In this document: positions 1-10,125 of the stretch, piece by piece
Layout of the letters: the number at the start of each line of letters is the position of its first letter
Numbering within the stretch: position 1 is the first letter of the stretch
Assembly (NCBI GenBank): GCA_910589415.1
Contig: OU342639.1
Span: forward strand, 25,366,268-25,430,267
Direction: 5' to 3'
From: Malachius bipustulatus
Lineage: Eukaryota; Arthropoda; Insecta; Coleoptera; Melyridae
DNA length: 64,000 nt
Program-made: the position numbers and the translations under genes
Notes under the pieces: generated by a model
What the model saw: only the letters and a program-made list of their open reading frames with translations
Told to the model about the DNA's origin: nothing
Database searches by the model: none

Positions 1-1274
1 CGTCCTTACCGGCAAAACGTCATGGTGCATTCAAGTTCTCTTGCCAACCAATAGAGGGCCTTTACATATGTTTGCCATAAAAATTTCAAGTCATTCCGAT
101 CAGTACAAAACACATGGTACCCTTCCAAAATTGACAGGTGACGTTTGTTAACGAAAATGGATAAAATCGAGTATCGCGCGGTGATAAAGTTCCTGTATTT
201 GAAAGGGAAAAAAACTCGGGAAGTGAAAGAAGAGTTAGACTCCGTGTATGGTGAATCGTCGCCCTCATTTACAACCGTGAAACATTGGGTGGCCGAGTTC
301 AAACGCGGTCGTACAAGCATTTTTGACGATGAACGTTCTGGTCGTCCAAAAACTGTTTCCACGGAAGATATTGTCAGCTTAGTGCACACAACCGTGATGG
401 AAGATCGCCGATTAACCATTAGGGAAATTGCTGAGGCTTGTGGGATATCAACTGAACGGGTGCATAAGATTTTACATGAAGATTTATGCATGAGAAAATT
501 GTCCGCGCGATGGGTGCCGCGTTTGTTGACGATCGACCAAAAGCGGCGCGTACGGATGGACATGTCGCGCGAAACTCTTCAGCTGTTCCAAAGGAATCCT
601 ACTGAGTTTTTGCGCCGATTAATTACTGTCGACGAAACCTGGATCCATCACCATACTCCGGAGACTAAACAACAGTCAATGCAATGGATTGAAGTGGGGG
701 AACCAGCTCCGAAGAAGGTGAAGGTCGTTCTTTCTGCCGGAAAAGTTATGGCGACAGTTTTTTGGGACAGCCGTGGAGTAATTATGGTTGATTACCTTCA
801 AAAAGGTAAAACCATTAACGGACCCTATTACGCTGCGTTGCTGGACCAATTGAAGACGGAACTCAATAAGAAACGACCACACATGGCGAGGAAGAAGGTG
901 CTGTTTCATCAGGACAACGCGCGAGTCCACACGTGCGTGGTCGCAATGGCGAAATTGGACGAATTGAAGTTCGAATTGCTTCAACACCCACCCTACTCAC
1001 CAGACCTAGCTCCGAGTGACTTTTTTTTGTTCCCCAACTTGAAAAAATTTCTGGGTGGGAAAAAATATGGGTCAAATACCGAAGTTGAAGAGGCAGTAAA
1101 CCTGTATTTTTCAGGTTTACCTAAAGAATTTTTTTCTGATGGTCTGAAGGGTTGCGAAAAGCGTTTGACCAAATGTGTTGACTTGCGTGGAGGCTATGTC
1201 GAGAAATAAATTTTTGTTTGGCTTGAATTATATGTTTTTCTTCAAAAGGCCGGAAACTTTTCAAATTACCCTCG
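1..1274 (+). mobile_element. mariner element, left end cut by window edge
   Basis: The element contains an open transposase. Its right inverted-repeat end reads, outward-in on the minus strand, CGAGGGTAATTTGAAAAG and stops at 1274, followed by TA at 1275-1276, the expected target dinucleotide of mariner insertions. The matching left terminal repeat is not seen between position 1 and the gene, so it probably lies just upstream of the window. The intact reading frame suggests a recent insertion. The end assignment is inferred from position and the TA dinucleotide because the two ends cannot be compared here. Confidence 0.8.
157..1209 (+). CDS. mariner transposase, open and DD34D-complete
   Basis: This 350-residue cut-and-paste transposase is the usual length for mariner proteins. 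The first ATG of the frame is at 157; a TTG twelve bases upstream also keeps the frame open but ATG is the natural start. The N-terminal half carries two helix-turn-helix regions (about residues 1-110), and a WVPRLL segment near residues 119-124 corresponds to the conserved WVPHEL linker. The catalytic residues are D159 (TVDETW), D253 (HQDNARVH) and D288 (SPDLAPSDFF), with exactly 34 residues between the second and third, the mariner DD34D signature. The N-terminus (MDKIEYRAVIKFL) resembles mellifera-type mariners, but the subfamily is uncertain. No frameshift or stop is seen, so the protein could be active. It is unrelated to the host gene downstream. Confidence 0.93.
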   Translation: MDKIEYRAVIKFLYLKGKKTREVKEELDSVYGESSPSFTTVKHWVAEFKRGRTSIFDDERSGRPKTVSTEDIVSLVHTTVMEDRRLTIREIAEACGISTERVHKILHEDLCMRKLSARWVPRLLTIDQKRRVRMDMSRETLQLFQRNPTEFLRRLITVDETWIHHHTPETKQQSMQWIEVGEPAPKKVKVVLSAGKVMATVFWDSRGVIMVDYLQKGKTINGPYYAALLDQLKTELNKKRPHMARKKVLFHQDNARVHTCVVAMAKLDELKFELLQHPPYSPDLAPSDFFLFPNLKKFLGGKKYGSNTEVEEAVNLYFSGLPKEFFSDGLKGCEKRLTKCVDLRGGYVEK

Positions 1275-1276
1275 TA

Positions 1277-3226
1277 TACGGTACCTAAGTATAGCATACC
1301 ATACCTCAATTATTGTTCATTCCCTAACGCACATAGCCCTCCCTCTGGATTTATTTCCAGATTTTTTCTTATTCTCGAACAGTCTAAAAGTATCAAAAAA
1401 CAATCTTTTTTGCGAAACCCACTAAAGCGGTATCTTTAGGCGACTAAAAAAGGTAAGAAGTAGGTATTGATCCCGTACAGCTGGAAGTGTCAGACCTCGA
1501 CAACTTGGCTTGTGAGGTACAGCTATCACGATGGGCACAGTTACAGCCACACGTCAGATTGCAGTGCGACCATTTTATCTCGTAACAATATACAGGGTGT
1601 CCGTAAATTAATGGAACATAGCTCAGCTACAGCTTTGCGACCTCAAGGAAAAGCGATTAAGCGAAATATATCTTAGTACAAAAGTGCTTCCTCAAGAAGT
1701 TATGGCACCTCGCAGAAGAAAATTTTAAATTTAGAATTGTGTATTATTGCGGTAACCAAAGCAGCGATCAAGCTCAAAATTGGTATAAGTCACTTTCAAA
1801 GGCAGTTAAAAAATATTAGCGTCAAAGTCATGTAGCGTAATGCAGAGGGCGCTGTCGGAAGAATTTTTCTGTGTGTGTTTTATCATATTTTTTTATTAAC
1901 AAAAATTTTCGTTAGTATTGGTAAACTTTATGAAGCGTACGTTAATTGCTTCTTAATTTAGTTAACTTAAATTTTTATTCTTCGGGCTGCTATTATAATG
2001 TCGTTTGTCTTTATTTTTATTTATTTTTGTTTGTTTCCATTCGTTCATTGGTCGCGCAATTATTACCGGTGGTGGTAGCAATCTGCTTGCGCAAAATTCC
2101 TTTTCTACCGGGAAGAAACATTCCACGAAAGACACGCGAGACCGAGACGGACACTGCTCCAATATAAATTAATAACAAATAATAATTAATTATTAGTGCT
2201 CAACATCTTAGAAGTGCTCTTCACCAACAGCAAGAAACTAGTGTGGTGATCTGGTAGCTGCGAACCCCTGCGAGGACATTTTTTGCTGATGACTAGAGAA
2301 AGGTAGGTTAAACAAATTTTGATCACCGTTAATAAAAAATTTCATGTTTTTTTGAGTCCCATTAACATGAGTCCGCAAACTCACCGTTTTCATAATTGAA
2401 AAATAAAAAATTAAATAAAAACAAATTTGACATTTAAAATGGTACTTATGTGATATTGTTGGATTCGTACAAATGTATAGAATCCAAAAATATAATAATA
2501 TATAGGGTGTCCCATTTAAAAATAAAAAGTTGGTAACATTTCCGGAAAAACTGATTTGCTTATTTCGCGAACTGAACTATCCGAAGTTGCTCAAATGCCG
2601 GATGTGAATGTATTTTGGCAGATTATCATTTTTAGTTTAGCATTTCGCCCATTTCGACTTTTTAGTCTCACAATTTTGAAATTTCAGAGTACAAATTTTG
2701 AAATTGCAAAGTCAAAATTTTGAGATTAAGTCTTGGAAATAAATCTCAAAATTTTGGTCAGCCTACAGAAGTCGAGACAGAAGTAGTCGCATGCGAGATT
2801 CAAAGGGATTATTCCGCTCTCGATTCCGCTGCTGAAATACAGTTGTTGGTTGTTGGAATACGGCACAGTGTTGCAGGTTGTACTGATTTTACGATATGTA
2901 TCGATTTTTACTGAATAAAAAAGATGACCAGATTGATCGGTTAACCGGATTGATCGCAACCTGGTAAGTTATTTTTGGCCTGATTGGCCATTGTTAGATT
3001 TTTTCCCAGAAATTTCAAGAAAATGAAAAAAAAAGAAAAGTAAAATATAAAATAGATAGAAGAAAAAGCCTTAGAGTTTGTAAATTTCAAGGGGGAGAGA
3101 GAACCTAGCAACGACCAAAGACCTGACTTATCAGACTCTGGCCAGAATTGGACTTCGTTGAGTGAGTGATCTGCGCATTATTGTTCTAAACTTGGAGACC
3201 ACTTTTGTTGCCAGTTGCCAAATGTG
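1277..3226. other. no gene seen; AT-rich with two short terminal-like motifs
   Basis: I see no supportable coding region. The stretch holds the motif TACAGGGTGTCC at 1591 and TATAGGGTGTCCC at 2501, which recur through the window near repeat boundaries. The open frames here are short and low in complexity. Confidence 0.5.
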
Positions 3227-3238
3227 GAGTTTAAAGTA
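3227..3238. repeat. target site duplication, left copy
   Basis: GAGTTTAAAGTA occurs here and again at 3657-3668, exactly flanking the non-LTR fragment between them. A perfect 12-bp flanking repeat is typical of target-primed reverse transcription. Confidence 0.8.
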
Positions 3239-3656
3239 GTAGTAGTAGTAGTACTAGTATGGTGGGTTGGGGTGGTACGCCCCAAGCGACTAGGCCACCG
3301 AGGGCCCTTTTCGCCTTACCCGAACCATGGTGAAACTCCTACTCGAACCTCCTCGACCTTTTAATAAAGGCCAGAAGGTTGTTGTATGAGAGGAGTTTCA
3401 TTTCTTCCTCTTGTAGCTCCTCAGACCCAAAGATGTTGAGCCTGAGGTTACTGTATACCTCGCATACGCCCACATAATGGTGGGAGTCCTCGTCATCCAT
3501 TCCGCATTTAGGGCAGACCGGGTCCCGAGTGACCCCCATCACTTGCAGGTGTCTGTTCAGACTGCTGTGACCGGTGAGAACCCCGACTAGTAGTCTGAGT
3601 TCCTTCCGGTTCATTCTGGACATGCTGGTCCATCTGTTTCCGATCGGACCAGCCAG
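3239..3656 (-). mobile_element. 5'-truncated non-LTR retrotransposon with TSD
   Basis: This 418-bp insertion is read on the minus strand. Its 3' end lies at the low-coordinate side and finishes in a short CTA/TAC microsatellite (GTAGTAG repeats on the + strand at 3239-3255). Its truncated 5' end at 3656 abuts the right copy of the duplication. It contains only the C-terminal coding end and a short 3'UTR. Flanking 12-bp identical repeats, a microsatellite tail and severe 5' truncation together define a target-primed retroposition event. Confidence 0.8.
3339..3656 (-). pseudogene. non-LTR retrotransposon C-terminal zinc-knuckle fragment
   Basis: The frame encodes the last roughly 105 residues of a non-LTR polyprotein and remains open upstream of its first ATG to the truncation point. 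It has the pattern LTGHSSLNRHLQVMG followed by C-x2-C, H and C residues (VCPKCG, then HHYVGVC), the arrangement found after the reverse transcriptase or RNase H domain in jockey- and R1-type elements. Reverse transcriptase and endonuclease are absent, so this copy is dead on arrival. The stop and about 100 bp of 3'UTR are retained. The clade is uncertain. Confidence 0.7.
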
Positions 3657-3668
3657 AGTTTAAAGTAA
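3657..3668. repeat. target site duplication, right copy
   Basis: Second copy of GAGTTTAAAGTA, identical over 12 bp to 3227-3238. Confidence 0.8.
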
Positions 3669-4999
3669 AAATTAAAAAAAAAAAAAATCACAATTTTGAG
3701 ATTAAAACCCAAACTTTTGTGTTTTAAAATATGGAAATATAAAAAAAAAAAAAATTTGTGCTGTGGCACTAATACGCCGTCGTTGTTAAAAGTGCACTTT
3801 TAAAATATCGATATGCCCAGTGTCGTAGATACCTATTAGTGGCGAAATAAACTCACGAAACAATAAAATCTCCGCCAGAGGCACATGAAAAAAACTGACT
3901 TGATATTAAAAAGGTAGCTAATATCAATGATAAAACATATTCAAAAGCTGAGTTCTATATATCTCAAACGGTTCTTGGGATATCTCTAAAAAATTGATTA
4001 TTTCTCACACCCTGTATCTCAAAAACGGAGCTTTTCCGGAAACACGTTAATGAGAAATTATTTGTTTATTTTATACCAAAGAATCTGCCTTTAAATTTTT
4101 TCGCAATATTAAAGATTTATTATATGTAATATTAATATTAAATTAAATAATTAAAATTAAAGACGACGAATTGAGAAGTTATTGAATGTGGTCATATTAA
4201 AACTTCGCATTCATCCTGTAGAGATCACGCAACAACTTGAGACGTCAAATGCGATTATCTCTGAGAATTGGCAATTACACTTTTGTAAGAAATAAATTGA
4301 AAAAATCGGCAAGGGCTACTATATAATATTGATAATTGTATAATTTTAATGGAAAATATGAGGGTAAATGGATAAATTTGAATGAGAATAAATCATTATA
4401 AAAATATCAAATCAAAATTAGGGTAATTAGGGAAAATTTAAATTGCAAATGCAGTTAAATTTAAGCAAAAGTTATATGAATGTAAAGCAGTGTGAATGAA
4501 TTAAAAAGCAATTTCAAATAAAGCATCTACACAATGACATGTATGACATATGCCCTATGGAAATAACGAATTACTAATAAATGGATGAATTTAATGCAAA
4601 AAAGAGTCCCCAATACCCAAATGCAACAGCTGGTCATCTCCTATTTCCTCTCCTATTTAGTGACGGTTGTGAAATAAAATACTTTTACATAATACGTAAT
4701 TACAACATAAACAATTTAATACTTTGTTTTAGTAGAAATTAATAATATTAATTTTGAAAATGCATCGACTATACAGCGTGTCCCAGCTTTTTTCTCAGAA
4801 AAACAAATGTAAAAAGTAAATTTTCTTCTGAGTAAAAAGATTTATATAAACTTAGTATTTTGTTCAGCTCCTTAACATTTTACACCTGTTCTTTAAAATA
4901 GTCTTCCGCACGAAGAAATTTTATACACCTCAACAGCTTCTCCTCTTATACAAGGCTCAAATCCGACAATCCTTGGAGTAGTGTTCGCATTTTAAGAGC
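3669..4999. other. no gene seen; AT-rich interspersed sequence
   Basis: The stretch is very AT-rich and non-coding. It contains CACACCCTGTATCTC near 4007 and ATACAGCGTGTCCCAG at 4771, further members of the recurrent CAGGGTGTCC-type motif, which suggests old MITE-like debris. Confidence 0.4.
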
Positions 5000-5440
5000 A
5001 TAGCTCCTTAACATACGCTGAGATTACTCGGCGCCATTCAGAAAAGAGCCATCTACTTTATCGGGGACCCAGAATTGACAAAAAATTTAGTCACTCTCGA
5101 ACATCGAAAAAAGTTGCTGATCTAAGTCTGCTTTACAGATATTTTTGTGAGTTCAAAAGACGTGGCCCGCTTGATCCCACCTACAACAAGACCGGGCAGA
5201 AATACACGTCGAGCCGCAGACTCTCATCCGTATCAGGTTCAGCTCGTTACACCTCGTATCACTCTATTTCAGACTTCTTTTATGTATAGATCACAATGGC
5301 ATGTTTTCCGAAGTATACAACCTGCAGCGATTCAAAGCCAACGTGAATCGACATCTCCGCTCATGCACCGCTCCCAGAGCGTCATAGGGATTTTCCTGCA
5401 GTGCATGTGCATTTTCAATAAAAAAATAAATTTTACAACG
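5000..5440 (+). pseudogene. non-LTR retrotransposon RT C-terminal remnant
   Basis: Across different + strand frames the translation recovers blocks typical of the region after the reverse transcriptase of insect non-LTR elements: KVADLSLLYRYF near 5110, then LIPPTTRPGRNTRRAADSHP and VQLVTPRITLFQTSFMYR in another frame (5165-5290), then RFKANVNRHLR near 5330. Frame changes near 5150 and 5290 break it. The order of blocks matches the family, and no catalytic domain remains. I infer an old, decayed copy. Confidence 0.65.
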
Positions 5441-5779
5441 GTAAGCAATATCTTAACACGATCGGTAATTTTCGAGTCTGTTTCCGAGAACGCCAACTAC
5501 TAACAAATTACTTTAGTTACGAGATTAGAAAGCGAAGTCTAGAGAATTTGAAAAAGATGCTGAAGTATTAAGCGATGTACTTACCTACAGTGGGTTCAAA
5601 TTGTAATTGAATTTCGAGTTCAAACGAAAAGCTTATTACAATATAAACGCATTTAGGATGTTCAGATTTCGAATTAAATGGCATATTTTTGTTGACAAGT
5701 GTGGTGTTTAATTTCATAATAATATTTACCTTATTCCACAAACCAGCTTCCAACTCTCGAATTAATTTCTTTCAGTTTC
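5441..5779. other. no gene seen
   Basis: AT-rich non-coding spacer between the non-LTR remnant and the decayed 3' part of the LTR element; nothing recognisable. Confidence 0.4.
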
Positions 5780-6252
5780 AATAAACTCCTCACCATGGAT
5801 CTGTTTATACCTAATCGTTGTTGCAAACTTTTCTCCACCTAAATATAAAGCTGTAATAAATGTTTTAGGGAAGCTAGAGCTACAATGGCCAGTAATGCCT
5901 GTTTGAATGCATTAGAATTCTTTGGACTGAGTGGTACGTCTATTAAAACTGGTGGTACTTTTTTTATTATGTTCCCCTTGAAATAATACTAACTTCAATT
6001 CCATCGATAATTTTTTATTTGTAATAGATCTGTTAATGGTTCAGTTATTTTTACAGGCATGAACAAATTTCCCACTGTAAAAATCCTAGATAATCTTAAA
6101 TAAATCCGTGAGGTCCAAATATTGTCGCACTCTCCAGGAACGGGAAAGTTTTCAATGGCTTCGATTTTGTCACGAGTGAGGGAAAAGGCTGAAATTTCAA
6201 ACGCAAAGAATTTAATTTTAGTTTGCAAAAAAGAACACATGAATAGTTTCAC
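5780..6252 (-). pseudogene. Ty3/gypsy reverse transcriptase C-terminal remnant
   Basis: The minus-strand frame at 5995-6252 reads LTRDKIEAIENFPVPG, then a degraded FLGL-YRRFI-like segment, then EPLTDLLQIKNYRW. This is the linker between the reverse transcriptase thumb and RNase H in Ty3/gypsy pol. A weaker continuation at about 5880-5960 (NAFKQALLAI) fits the start of the RNase H region. Protease, the catalytic RT core and integrase are not found. It lies just downstream of gag in the same orientation, consistent with an internal deletion of the same element, although a separate insertion is possible. Confidence 0.65.
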
Positions 6253-6480
6253 TGGATCAAAGTGTATAGTGGTTGAATATTCAGGATATTTAAAATGTCT
6301 TTTTTAACGACCCTGATAGTTTCAGCCTGTGTCTTAATAAGATAAAATAAGATTATTTTTGCGAATCTCATGATAATCGAATCAGATACTTATGCGCTGA
6401 AAAAAGAAGTGTCCTAAAAATTGTATTAGAGTTAAGGTTAGATTTAAAAAACTGATTATCTGCATAAATAGGCGAGGTAC

Positions 6481-7827
6481 TTATCCCTGTGACTTGCTGG
6501 GTTGTCCTGGCGTCGCTTTCCCTTTTAGGGAACCGGAAGTTCCTGGGCGTCCAAGATCTGGGCTCCTGGCGCCCGTGCCTGGCAAGTTTTTTGGATCCGA
6601 AGAACGTGACGCCGGTGGTGCGTCCTCCGTAGGACAATTTGGGCAGGAAGACTTCGTGATTCCTTTCCTGCCACACCCAAAGCAGAATCTATTTCGCCGC
6701 TCCCGACAGTCCGGGTAACGATGACCACTGCGGCCACAATTCCAGCACCTGAAAGTAGAGGTATGAGAAAAACTCCTCTTAGGATATGTTGACGAGACCT
6801 GACAGGTGTTCCGATATTCGACGTTAAATTTCCCACATGCAGACAAGGACTCCTCAATTTTACGACAGAAGGTGTTCAGCTCGGCTACTGTGGTGACTGT
6901 CTGAAGGGCGAGCGCTGTAATGAATTCAGGTCGGAGATTTCGTCGGATGGCATGGACAATGTCCGACTCTGATGGAGGCTGCGTGAGGCGATAGAATAGA
7001 GATTCCATGGCGGCAATGTATAGGGATACATCCTCTCGGGGACCCTGTCTACGTGAACGTATTTCGTCCAGGAGATTTTGATCGTAGCTCTCACCCAAAA
7101 ATGTCTCCTTCAATTTCTGGACTAGTTCGTCCCAACATGAGAAGCGTTTTTTTAGTGAATTTGTATGCCACCATGTCCACACATCACCCTCAAACAGATC
7201 ACCGGCAGAAAAGAAGAGGTCAGACCTTGAACAGCCTCGAGACAGGCGAAGAGATTCAACCTTCTCTAGAAAAGTTATCAGGGGTTCCTTACCCGAATAT
7301 TTCTGGATACCCCATTTATAAACTGGGACTGCCTTCGAGCTGGAAGAAAAGTAAGAGGACCCCGAAGATGGAAGAAGTGGGCTAGAAGCGGCATTAGGCC
7401 CAGGCACGTCAATATCGAGTTTAATGGCGAAATCTGCCTCTACACTAACTAAACGGGTTTTGAGCGCCTCCTTGGCTGTGGTCTGATCTGCGTTAGTCGG
7501 AACTATATTGGAAATGCGGTTAGATAAATGCGACAATCTACAGGTAATTCTACGACATTCAGGAGCACTATTATCTCCTTGGAATGCTTGGACCGCATCC
7601 TCGACCTCCTTAAGCCCTATCTGGACTTCCTTCGCGTCCTCCTCGAATGTATATGGAAATTTTTGGGGGCGCGAGAAACTACGGTCGCCAGCCTCCTGTG
7701 CGAGAAGGCCTCGCAGAATTTTGCGCCGTTCCTCGGCTGTAGCAGGGACGTCGACACCTCGTATCCTGATCTCGTAGGCGGTCTGGATGGCAGTAAGAAA
7801 TTCGGGAACTAGCCTATTTTTAGCCAT
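6481..7827 (-). CDS. gag: Ty3/gypsy-type Gag, open
   Basis: This 448-residue Gag starts at an ATG (7825-7827, minus strand) and is open throughout. Residues about 165-330 form the capsid-like gag domain, with W-rich motifs (DVWTWW, SCWDELVQKL) and LRPEFITAL. The nucleocapsid region has one canonical CCHC knuckle, C361-x2-C364-x4-H369-x4-C374, and a second at 382-395 in which the histidine is replaced by isoleucine (C382, C385, I390, C395). The C-tail is proline- and serine-rich. A primer binding site and LTR lie upstream in the right orientation, separated by a leader of about 360 bp. The pol gene is largely deleted, so the element cannot move by itself. Domestication is possible but not indicated. 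Confidence 0.88.
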   Translation of the reverse strand: MAKNRLVPEFLTAIQTAYEIRIRGVDVPATAEERRKILRGLLAQEAGDRSFSRPQKFPYTFEEDAKEVQIGLKEVEDAVQAFQGDNSAPECRRITCRLSHLSNRISNIVPTNADQTTAKEALKTRLVSVEADFAIKLDIDVPGPNAASSPLLPSSGSSYFSSSSKAVPVYKWGIQKYSGKEPLITFLEKVESLRLSRGCSRSDLFFSAGDLFEGDVWTWWHTNSLKKRFSCWDELVQKLKETFLGESYDQNLLDEIRSRRQGPREDVSLYIAAMESLFYRLTQPPSESDIVHAIRRNLRPEFITALALQTVTTVAELNTFCRKIEESLSACGKFNVEYRNTCQVSSTYPKRSFSHTSTFRCWNCGRSGHRYPDCRERRNRFCFGCGRKGITKSSCPNCPTEDAPPASRSSDPKNLPGTGARSPDLGRPGTSGSLKGKATPGQPSKSQG

Positions 7828-8191
7828 TGTGCTATGTCAGCGGTACTTGCTATGTGGAAATAATAGGGACGAGCAATATACGATAAAAGATAAATCGATA
7901 CTGACACTAAATAAGAGATATAAAAAATTTCCGAAATAATCGGTAACGAAAATACACGAAACAAAACAGTTAAAATACCTCCTGGAGAAAAAAAATCGTT
8001 TTTGGCTTGCTTTCCTGCTATAAAATGTAACGATATTAATTTCGGTAAAGATAATGAATAATAATGTTGAGGTAAATACGAAAATTTAAAAGTTATATAC
8101 GACCAGTTTCATTCGCTAGCTTCTAGAGCACCTGTATATCCACCGAACCCACCAGTCACTGCGAACCTCCAAGACTGCAACTCCCTTAAAA

Positions 8192-8242
8192 GTTGGGCGC
8201 CACTTGAAACTAGTTATTGGCAGATAGACACGTTGGGCGCCA
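8192..8242 (-). promoter_or_regulatory. duplicated tRNA-Lys-type primer binding site
   Basis: The minus strand reads TGGCGCCCAACGTG immediately after the LTR end, complementary to the 3' end of insect tRNA-Lys including its CCA. A second copy (TGGCGCCCAAC) lies 40 bp further into the leader, and each copy is preceded by the same LTR-terminal GTTTCAAG. The segment carrying the LTR tip plus primer site has therefore been tandemly duplicated. Confidence 0.75.
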
Positions 8243-8279
8243 CTTGAAACGAACTATTTAACCCTTAGAGGGGAAAAAT

Positions 8280-8325
8280 AGTCGCTGAGAGCATGAGACA
8301 CGAAAAACAAGGGTCGTAGGTTGAG
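8280..8325 (+). other. tRNA-Lys-like fossil segment in U5
   Basis: This 46-bp + strand stretch follows tRNA-Lys(CUU) positions from the D-loop to the T-arm: AGTCG, then AGAGCATGAGAC (D-stem and anticodon stem), a replaced anticodon loop, then AGGGTCGT and GGTT (variable loop and T-arm). Total length equals the corresponding tRNA interval. The reference tRNA is recalled from general knowledge of insect tRNAs. It is not a functional tRNA because the anticodon region is lost and no acceptor stem is attached. It sits on the strand complementary to the element RNA, beside a tRNA-Lys primer site. Confidence 0.55.
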
Positions 8326-8599
8326 TCGCTAGTCTAAGAGGGTCAACAATAACAAGCAGGTCAGCAGAACAACAGGTACTCTTTATTGAAAAATATAAAA
8401 TATATCACCGCTATTAATATGACACTCTTGAGCACGGTTAACAATTAAAGAGAACAGAGCGTGCGGTTGAGCAGAATGAATTGGTCGGATGTTCACAAGG
8501 CACTTAGCTTCGTATGGCTCTTCAGAAGTCTAGCTGGAAGTGGCCTGGATCTTCATGCTTGGCTCCGGACAATCTGCTTGGCACGGAAAAGGCAGGTGC

Positions 8600-8725
8600 C
8601 TCAGGGAATAAGATGGCCTCCAGGAAACAGATTGCCTCCAAGAAAAAATCGACTCCAGGGAAAAATTGACTCCAGGGAAAAAGCAATCCGTAGGGAAAAA
8701 TTCGCCTCCAGGGAAAAAGCAAGCC
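8600..8725. repeat. minisatellite inside the LTR
   Basis: About six imperfect copies of a roughly 19-20 bp unit centred on CTCCAGGGAAAAA occur in tandem. Both strands are open by virtue of the repeat, so the apparent frames here are not genes. Confidence 0.75.
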
Positions 8726-9033
8726 AAAAACGTAGTTGATTCTTATAATAATTAACGTGAAAGTTCACGACGCCATTTCAGGAAACTTCAGGTGTTTGCG
8801 GACCCTTCATTCGCGAATTTCCAGGAGAGAAAGAGCGTGAAAACGCAGAACGCAGGTATAATGATGAAACGCACCTGATTGCAACTTGACAGTCGATGTT
8901 ACGAGACTTGAGGCCTCCAGTCGGCCGCTAAACGCCACTACTACCACTCACTCACTGCGCGCGCCCGTCGTTGTCTCCGTGTTACCGGCTATGTTACCGG
9001 CATCTAGCCGGTACGTACGAAATGTACGTTACA

Positions 9034-10125
9034 GTAAAATTCAATACAATTGTAAAATTTTAAAAGGACTTCAACTCATCAATATCTATCAACTTGATCC
9101 TCAATATCGAGTAAATAGGGTACCTATAGGTACTTGTCTTTTTTGTGATCGTATTTAAATACCTATAATCAAGACAGAGGCGATTTTCGCTGCTCTGTTT
9201 CCTTGTTCAGCAAAACAGGGTTCGCCTACGAAATTACATACGATATGAAGTTGGTACCTAATAATTTATCCAACATCACACGAATAACTTTTCTTCTCTT
9301 TATTACTGTAATTCAAAAAATCACACGGACTATCTCTTCTTAAATGTCCAATTTTTTAACACCTAAAACAATTCTTCTTAATGTGCTAAAGCCAGCCGCT
9401 GAGGTAATGAGTAGTGCTCCTGGATTGCTCAAACGGTTAGGTATAATTGTTTATTATTATACCTGTGGTGTATTTATTTAAATTATTTTGCACACTATAA
9501 CAGAAAAAAGACAAAAACCAATAATTGTCTCACCTCTTAAATATATTATCAGTTTTGTTATCCTTTGTCACTGGATTGTAATGGTTATTGAAAAATTAAA
9601 TGCCTCTGGATCTAGATTGTCTCTCCGGCCACATTATCAATCAATGATGTTGAACATTACGTTAATATGACCGAAATCCTAAATAATAAGTAATGTTTAT
9701 TTGGACATCCGATGGTCAACAAAATTATTGAAGAAAATTTTCTTGAAGTTTATCTGATAAAGCAACACAACAAAAAACTTTATTAAATAAACTTAGTACT
9801 GAACAATAATTAGTAGCATAAAAGCAGCTAGTATGATAACAATGCAGCGATTTGTTATGCAAACAATTACCTCTCCAAACAATTACGAAATGATTACCGA
9901 GTGGTTAGAATGCAGCATCCGCAGTTCAACGCACTCGTTCATACCGTGTGCCAGTCGGTCTGGAAGCCCTCCTAAGATATTAGATAGAGGAGGAGGGAAT
10001 TTATGGAAGAGCGCACGCCGAGCAACGATCAGATCCGGGGCTAGGAGTTACCAATTATGAGTAAATTTTACAATTTCATAATCTGGAAATCTTATTTCAC
10101 TCGTTTGTTTCATTGGGGGAAAGAA
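9034..10125. other. no gene seen
   Basis: AT-rich sequence with no recognisable domains. A short frame at 9833-10060 lacks similarity to anything I know. Confidence 0.4.

Larger units (their letters stand above)
5780..9033 (-). mobile_element. broken Ty3/gypsy-like LTR retrotransposon
   Basis: Read on the minus strand the order is LTR (9033-8245), primer binding site, leader, gag and an RT/RNase H remnant. I found no second LTR on the low-coordinate side, so the 3' half is lost. The open gag against a mostly deleted pol suggests that deletion happened more recently than point decay. Confidence 0.75.
8245..9033 (-). repeat. LTR of the Ty3/gypsy-like element
   Basis: On the minus strand the LTR runs from TGTAAC at 9033 to GTTTCA at 8245, with TG and CA termini, and ends two bases before the primer binding site. 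A TATA-like TTATAAGAAT lies near 8740. AATAAA is read on the minus strand near 8382, a reasonable R/U5 position. A minisatellite occupies part of U3/R. The outer boundary is inferred because no second LTR is available for comparison, and the inner boundary could shift 40 bp with the duplicated tip. Confidence 0.6.

Noticed and set aside
8280..8325. Functional tRNA-Lys gene
   Set aside because: The anticodon loop is replaced, the acceptor stem is absent and the B box is imperfect; retained only as a tRNA-like fossil.
8461..8739. Overlapping frames on both strands within the LTR
   Set aside because: Generated by the CTCCAGGGAAAAA minisatellite.
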